DNA of 64,000 nt from Leptodontidium sp. MPI-SDFR-AT-0119 (lineage: Eukaryota > Ascomycota > Leotiomycetes > Helotiales > Leptodontidiaceae). Under the pieces are notes generated by a model. It saw nothing but the letters and a program-made list of their open reading frames with translations. It was not told the DNA's origin and did no database searches. Shown here piece by piece: positions 58,020 to 64,000 of the stretch. How positions within the stretch are numbered: position 1 is the stretch's first letter; each line of letters starts with the position of its first letter. Made by a program: the position numbers and the translations under genes. The stretch covers positions 496,001 to 560,000 of the forward strand of contig JAHLEZ010000024.1 of the NCBI GenBank assembly GCA_020726505.1, read 5' to 3'.

Positions 58020-61000
58020 GTTCTAGCTCTAGGTCGTCACGTGGCTTAACGTCGTAACCTAGGATTATGGCCTTTACAGGTGCTAGGGGTATTGTCTCTA
58101 CGACTTCGATATAAGCGTTTATCGGATCGACGGCGGAGAGCTGGAGGTCGCTAGTGACTCGTAAGTTAATTTTGTCCGTTAGAATTAATTATTAATTATA
58201 GATAGCCTACTTACGTGCCTTTATAATCGTAAGGTCTTAATCCTGTTAAGACAAGGTATTAACTAACGTATTAGTCGTCTTAATATAATATATAATCGTG
58301 AAATAAAAATTTATAAAGAACTTAGCCTATTAAGCCTATTTAGCTGTAAGGTCCTTAGTAGTTATAAAGTACTTTAGGGCTTAGTAGTCTTTGTAAACAA
58401 GGATATTTTTTTAGGCACTTAAGAACTTTAAGTGATATTACTTAAATAACTAGAAAATTATTAATATTTCTTTATCGTAGATCGAATAATTAAGCTCGGG
58501 ATCTATTATAGTCTTCGAGAAGTATCCCACAGGGTAAAAGGTGTCGTCTTCTTAAAGTTAAAATAAAACCTTAGCGACGACTTTATTTAAGGAATTAGTC
58601 TCTAGCCGCGTTTACTTAATAAGGTCGTAGTAATAAAAAACCGGCGTAGACTAAAGGGCTTCTTAAAGAGTCTCTTAGGCGTTCTTATAGGCGTTATTAA
58701 AGACGAAGGGAACGTTCTTTTTAATGAGTATTATAAGGGGTCGTGTAATATAACTATAGTCTTTAATAAACTAGTAATAAAAGTTATAAAAGCTAAAGTA
58801 ACTTTATATACCTTATATATTATTAGCGTATTATTAGTCCTTAATTACACTAATCTTCTTTAAGTCTACCTCTACGCTATCGACGTTAATAATAAATCCT
58901 AAGAACCTCGTCTTTTATACGCTAAACTCGGACTTCTTAATATTAACTTAAAGTTCGTGCGCTTATAGTATTACTATAACCTTCTTAACGTAGACCTTAT
59001 ATTCCTTTAAAGTAGACGAATATATAAGGATATCGTTTATATAAGCCGCGTAAAAGTCGTCGAGGTACTTTATAAAGATATTATTAATAAATCACTAGAA
59101 AGTCGCCGGATTATTTATAAAACTAAAGGGAAGGACCTTATACTTATACGTGTTATATTAAGTACAGAAGGTCGTATAGTCTTCGCTCTTAGGGGATATA
59201 CGAATATAATAAAAGGCTTACTAAATATTAAGCTTTATAAAGACCTTTACTTTATAAATACGTATTATTATTTCGTCGATTAAAGGGATTAAGTACAAGT
59301 CCTTCTTTAATAAGGCATTTAGCTTCTAATAGTCGACGTATAACCGGAGACTACTATCGACTTTCTTAGTAAAGAGAATAAGGGCCGCGTAAAGTACACT
59401 AGAGGGCTTAATAAAGCCTTTATATAAGTTATCGATAATATATTACTTAATCTTTAACAACTGTTCTTTAGTTATATATTAAAGAAGTTTAATAAATAAG
59501 TCGTTCTCTTTAGTAAGCTCAATCTAGTAGTCTACGCCCTAGTGATACGCTAGTAGCTCGTCAAAGGCTCGCCGGGAGAAGAGAGAAGTATACTCTTAAT
59601 ACTCTACTAGGAGTTTCTTACTTATTAACTTATTATCTTACGTGTACTTAGCCTCTAAGGCCTCTTTTAAGGTTAAGTCTTTATTTATTAATACGAGCTT
59701 GATACTTAATTAGTTTAGGGCCTCTCGCCAACGATAAGTTAGTTCTTAATTAATCTTATATATTAATACTATAAAGGTTTTTACTTTATTTTTCTTAGTT
59801 CTCTTAAGTTAAAAGTACGTCGTAAATATTATTACTACTAATATAAGGAAGATCTTTATAATAAGCGCCTTTAGCTAGTGATTCGCTAAAGAGGCTCTAT
59901 AGGCTCTCTTATCTTTAAGTAATAATCTTAAATCACGGGATATTAAAAGGTTTAATTAATCCTTTATAATACACAAGCGCTCTTTAACTTCTTTAGTAAA
60001 ACTCGAGGGTTAAGTCGGCGAGACACTAGTTATAAGTTATATAAAGACCTTTAACTTAAGGGAGTCGTCGAGTGCCGCAATCTTAGCTTACTTCTAACGA
60101 CTATTATTTAAGTCTATAAGGGTATCCTTCTGTTTCGTATTAAGCTAAGGAGACTTAACAATTAACTTGTTAGAACGGTTAATATCGACGAAGACTCGTA
60201 AGTCAAAGTACGGCTAGACTAGTATATTTAAGGGCTATTCTAGTCGATTACGATTCTTAATATATAACTACTTTAGGTCGTAATACTATCGTGCAACACA
60301 AGTATGCGCACGTGCCTAGCCTACGTAAGCAGGCCAGTTAGTTATAGGGGCAGTTGCAGACAGGAGCTCCCTTTTAGAAATCAGACACTTTTGCTACCAC
60401 GTTGCAGCCACTCGAAGAGCCATGCCGGCCGTCGATTGAGAGAGACCTTTTGCACGACAAATACTCTAAGAACTTCTAGCTAATTAGAACGTTAGTGTTT
60501 CTTAAGTCTATTACTAAGAAAGGAAAGTTAATTCGCCGGCGATTAATTGTTAAGGTAAGTAGTACGGCCGTATTAATTAGCTTGCCTTTCTTATTATTAT
60601 AGCTAATTAGGACGATTAACTAAGAGAGGGATATAAAAGAAATATTAAATTACTTAATAAGTTAGTATATAAAAGAGGTTTTAATAACACTGAAAATATT
60701 AACTTTATTATTAATATATATAAGTGTCTTAGTAAAGAATTTATTCCTTCTTAATTTAATATTAATTAAGAATTATCGTCCTTTAATAAAAGTATAGAAA
60801 TTAAATACTAAGTCCTTTTATAAATTATAACTTATATCGAGGTGTAAGTCTTTGCTACGGCTTAAGAGTTTTTTAAGAGCTCGTTAGTTTTTAAGTCCTC
60901 GTTAACGACTAATTAAGAAATCGACTTATTAAGAGCCTAATCTTTATAGCGCTTAAGATAGTCACTAGCCTAATAGTTAGTCTTATTATAATAGAGATAA

Positions 61001-61440
61001 GTATTAAAAGAGACGTCCTTAAGTATAAGGGGAAGTATAAGAGACTTAAGTCGGCGTAAGACAAGCGAGGGGGAGGGTATATATTAGCGGGCATCTATTA
61101 GTAGTCTCGGGCTTGGGGTCGGGGGTCTTCTTACCGTAGTAGCCGGCGCAAGGGAGGTAGCACGCCAGTTTTCCTTCTTTAAGATACCGCGCGAGTTATT
61201 AATATTAAAGGTTACGCTAGACTGAGCTTTGTAAGTCGAGGCGGCCTCCTCTAAAGTAATATTACGGCTCTTTTAGTCCGTAATAGCCAGGAACTCGTCG
61301 AGAGCGGTGTAATTACTATTTATTTTATATTTCTTAATATAAATTATACGTTTTAGAGTCGGGGATACCTTCTTACATATATCCTTGAACTAGTGGGCAC
61401 GAGCGATTTTGCTTATAATAGCGTATAATATACCTTCCTC
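58020..61440 (-). mobile_element. Ty3/gypsy retrotransposon relic, heavily RIP-damaged
   Basis: On the minus strand, from high to low coordinates: a gag tail with a decayed zinc knuckle (Tyr now stands for Cys) near 60970; an RT segment at about 59450-58850 with YINDILIYS in place of the canonical Tyr-Ile-Asp-Asp, and FLGFIINVD; and an RNase H segment at about 58700-58300 (FYPVGYFSKTI, ELNYSIYDKE). RT before any integrase identifies gypsy. The first catalytic Asp is now Asn, a G-to-A change. No LTRs were found, and the integrase side is missing at about 58200. Confidence 0.85.
60289..60457. mobile_element. Possible short inverted-repeat insertion (169 bp) in the gypsy relic
   Basis: A GC-balanced island inside very AT-rich RIP sequence. 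It is bounded by TCGTGCAA on the left and TTGCACGA on the right. Composition and ends suggest a small TIR element inserted after RIP, or a segment too short or too unique for RIP. No target duplication was identified. Confidence 0.4.
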
Positions 61441-61465
61441 CTGCAATCCTCGAACCTAGTCGATA

Positions 61466-61710
61466 ATGCGTCTACTACAGTATAACGACAACAGCGATCT
61501 CAGACTGACTGAGTTCTTTGAGAGCGACATACCCAAGTATGCAATACTTTCGCATAGATGGGGAGCAGAGGAGTCACTTTGGCAGATCTGACGAACGGCA
61601 AGAAGATGACTGGCTATGGCAAGATACAGTTCTGCGGTGAACAAGCGAAGCGTGACGGTTTGCAATACTTTTGGGTAGATAGTGCATGTATTTTGAGTCT
61701 CAATTAGATG
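61466..61710 (+). pseudogene. HET-domain N-terminal fragment
   Basis: From ATG 61466 the frame reads MRLLQ...TEFFESDIPKYAILSHRWGAEES, the classical start of HET-domain (heterokaryon incompatibility) proteins. A frame shift follows near 61590 and the sequence resumes with YGKIQFCGEQAKRDGLQYFW, VDSACI. Homology then stops. It is a truncated relic next to the gypsy element. Confidence 0.75.
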
Positions 61711-61915
61711 CCTACTTATCCTTCTTCATATCCTTGAAGGTTATCCGCCCTTTGTAACCTTCACTGATATTTCCCACTATCGATACACTATCACCTTTCG
61801 CTATAATGTTCTTCTAGTAGCCTCCCACTCCCCCTTTGCCCGCCCTAAGAAGCTGGCCAGAAAAGTGCCGTGCATTTCCATTAATAGTAATGATTAGAGT
61901 CAAAAGCGGACTTGA

Positions 61916-64000
61916 CTAGATAATCGTGACAGCGGTCGTATTTGCGTGATGGAAGAAATTTTTCCGGTGGTGGAGATGAACCTTTGTATAGCTTGACCAA
62001 CTTTCAAACGCCATGTTATGCTTGTGTATCTCCATAACTCCAAGTCTGGTGTAAATATCTGGCGCTGTTTCAGAACGCGCAAGCACAAGTGCATAAATTC
62101 TATCATGTTCGTATCCGCCTAGTTCGTATACCCGTGGCGACCGAGTGATGAGACCGATCATAAGCACCAGAACTGGGCCACGTATTTCAGACGTACCTAT
62201 CGTACTCACTGATCGCTGTATTGTCCGCTCCATGCTACCATTCGCTAGGTGCACTTCTCTATGCTCAAGAATAGTGTCTGTACACATATCTGCACCAATT
62301 TCTTGCAATAGGGTCGAGCAATCCTCAGGGATCGGCTCTCCCTCCCGGAAGAGCTGGTATGATCCAGATTGTGCAGTGTCTTTTGAAATCAGTACCGCTT
62401 CGACTGTTGGGCCGGTGGCTGTTATGGATCCCCCGGTGACTGCCCCGAATGGATTGAGACCACGAACTGTAGCATCAACGCTCTTCAGCTGTAAAAATGG
62501 CTCGAATTGTTGCCATTCATCCGGGTCGCGCAGAACCCGGTAATCCACTCCGCCGTCAATAGATGCCCACGACCAAGACGGGGCACCACTTGTGGACTTC
62601 AGAGGGCGCGAGTGTTCTAAGCCGTTCGATCCCCTGCCTAGGTTCTCTGCATTCCATTGGCTTATATCGCTGTGCGAGAACCAGAGCAGATCCGCCAGCA
62701 GGTTCTGTTTCCACAAGCCGGCAACATACTCAAACGATGTTAATGACTGGATCTTGGAGGCTATACCACTCAGAGCGGGAAGTTTGTCGATGCTGAAGGT
62801 GAGGTCTCGTGTGGAATATGCAATCACGATTTCCTGCCAGTGATTCCACGGATTGAACTCGGATCCCACAGAGAGTTTGGAGGCGAGACCTAGTTCGGGG
62901 CGGTCGGTTCGGACGACAGTTCCATCTTCTGAGACCATCTTCCTTCGACATTCCCAGACAATCTCGCTACTAGTATAATGAATTATGCGAGTTGACAACA
63001 TATTCTCCTGGAATGTCCAAGCTCGAGTAGAGAGATGCCCAAGAGGATTATTTTGGAGTTTACGGTCTGGCCTTTGTCGTCTCTGAGCAATGACTGCGAA
63101 AGGATTTCCCTCAGAATCTTCGTGAGATATCTCTTGAGAATCCCACCAGGATGCCCGTTCCTGTAAAAATGGAGAATTTGCGTCTTTTGAAGATGACGCA
63201 GCAATGGTGATGAAAGCATTTTGATAATAACTTCCCATCTTGGAAGATTCAATCTGCCAGTCTTCTTCGCTATTCTGGATAATGCATAGAGAATCGATCC
63301 AAAGGAAGCGAATCGCAATTTTACGTGCGACGGTGACGGCGTCCAGAAACGTCTTCGGCAACAGAGCCAAGTCGATACCCTGCTTGAAGCATTTCAGAGA
63401 ATCTTCAGTAGTCTTCAGTACGTTTCCGCCTCCCCAACAATGGCTCAGAGTTGCATATCTGGCACTTTCTCCGGCAGTTTCTAGGAGCACCAGCCGTTCG
63501 TCGCCCTCAGATCCAATTTGGAGGATCCGCTTAGGAAGCGGATGGGATTGTGATTTGCTGCAAACAGATTCATCGTGTGAAACGAGGCATTCATGAATCT
63601 GCTCCTCAATAAACTGGAACGCCTCAATGGAACCCGAATTAACTGCCAAGGGGCGATTATAGCCCAGGGACGGCCATTCATGGATCGAAGTTCCTAACGG
63701 GTCAGTTAGTAGCCCTTCACAGATTGGACCGGATGCTTAAGAATAGAGAGTTATACCCGATGGAGCAGAGACTTCAACCTCTACGAGATGAGTCAACTGC
63801 CCGTTCCTGCGCCTATATCCCTCAAAGGTGACAACTAACGGCTGGACGGGTAAAAGGCGTCTGTTCTCGTCGTACTGAAGCACGTACCAATTGAATTGTA
63901 TGTTTTGAAATGTCACCATCCACCATGGAAAGAAGGTCTCAAGAATTTTGCAGAGCAAACTGCACCGGAAGCATCCTTTTTCTCGTCCTTCTTCGGCGCC
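61916..64000 (-). pseudogene. HET-domain protein, incomplete and with an in-frame stop
   Basis: A 577-residue frame ends at 61916. It contains the HET domain: RYATLSHCWGGG, FLWIDSLCIIQNSEEDW and TRAWTFQENMLSTRIIHY, followed by a long C-terminal region with PSWSWASIDGG. The same frame continues upstream through a TAA at 63737-63739 (probably a former CAA) to the window end, where a Cys-rich start (CFRCSLLCKILETF) typical of this family is visible. The start codon is outside the window. One nonsense codon suggests recent inactivation, unless an undetected intron removes it. HET proteins trigger cell death after fusion of incompatible strains. Confidence 0.75.

Noticed and set aside
1..64000. 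CRISPR arrays, bacterial operons, riboswitches or rRNA genes
   Set aside because: No regularly spaced short repeats or rRNA-like sequence were noticed, and introns and RIP show a fungal nuclear genome.

Overview
The window is nuclear DNA of a filamentous ascomycete (Pezizomycotina). The evidence is short GT-AG introns of about 50-120 nt, HET and FunK1-type genes, a fungal Zn2Cys6 regulator, and many transposons whose reading frames carry TGG-to-TAG/TAA and CAA/CAG-to-TAA/TAG changes, the mark of repeat-induced point mutation (RIP). The species cannot be named from sequence alone.

Layout. 1-3687: 3' half of a RIP-damaged Ty1/copia element (+). 4225-5523: F-box-like gene. 6194-8001: pogo/Fot1-type DNA transposon with TA target sites. 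8040-10820: LINE with an internal deletion. 11186-11745: hAT-like MITE. 12734-12995: solo LTR. 13457-32234: secondary-metabolite gene cluster. 32394-33345: Mutator-like relic. 33690-34733: ankyrin gene cut by a piggyBac-like element (34835-38504), which itself holds a gag-only LTR element. 39287-45399: full-length copia element (-). 45445-50191: degenerate secreted-protein gene, FunK1 kinase relic and an intact small membrane-protein gene. 52117-55442: second pogo element with another gag-only LTR element nested inside. 55454-57777: broken Zn2Cys6 regulator. 58020-61440: Ty3/gypsy relic. 61466-64000: HET-domain relics.

The cluster has eight genes that I could splice into complete frames: FAD monooxygenase (464 aa), P450-1 (552), BBE-like FAD oxidase with signal peptide (530), SDR (344), cupin (234), UbiA prenyltransferase (350), P450-2 (572) and P450-3 (595). 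No PKS, NRPS, terpene cyclase, transporter or regulator lies inside it. The set fits a route in which UbiA prenylates a 4-hydroxybenzoate-like acid, the FAD monooxygenase converts it to a prenyl hydroquinone by oxidative decarboxylation, and the oxidase, SDR, cupin and P450s build an epoxyquinol or cyclohexanoid meroterpenoid (yanuthone-, asperpentyn- or biscognienyne-like). That route is inference.

The most striking structural signal is that the two inverted copia elements bracketing the cluster appear to have recombined. The 5-bp sequence ATCTT lies outside the 3' LTR of the left element and, in element orientation, outside the 5' LTR of the right element, while the right element's own two flanks do not match. 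This is the footprint expected if the 35.6-kb segment carrying the cluster was inverted by crossover between the two elements.
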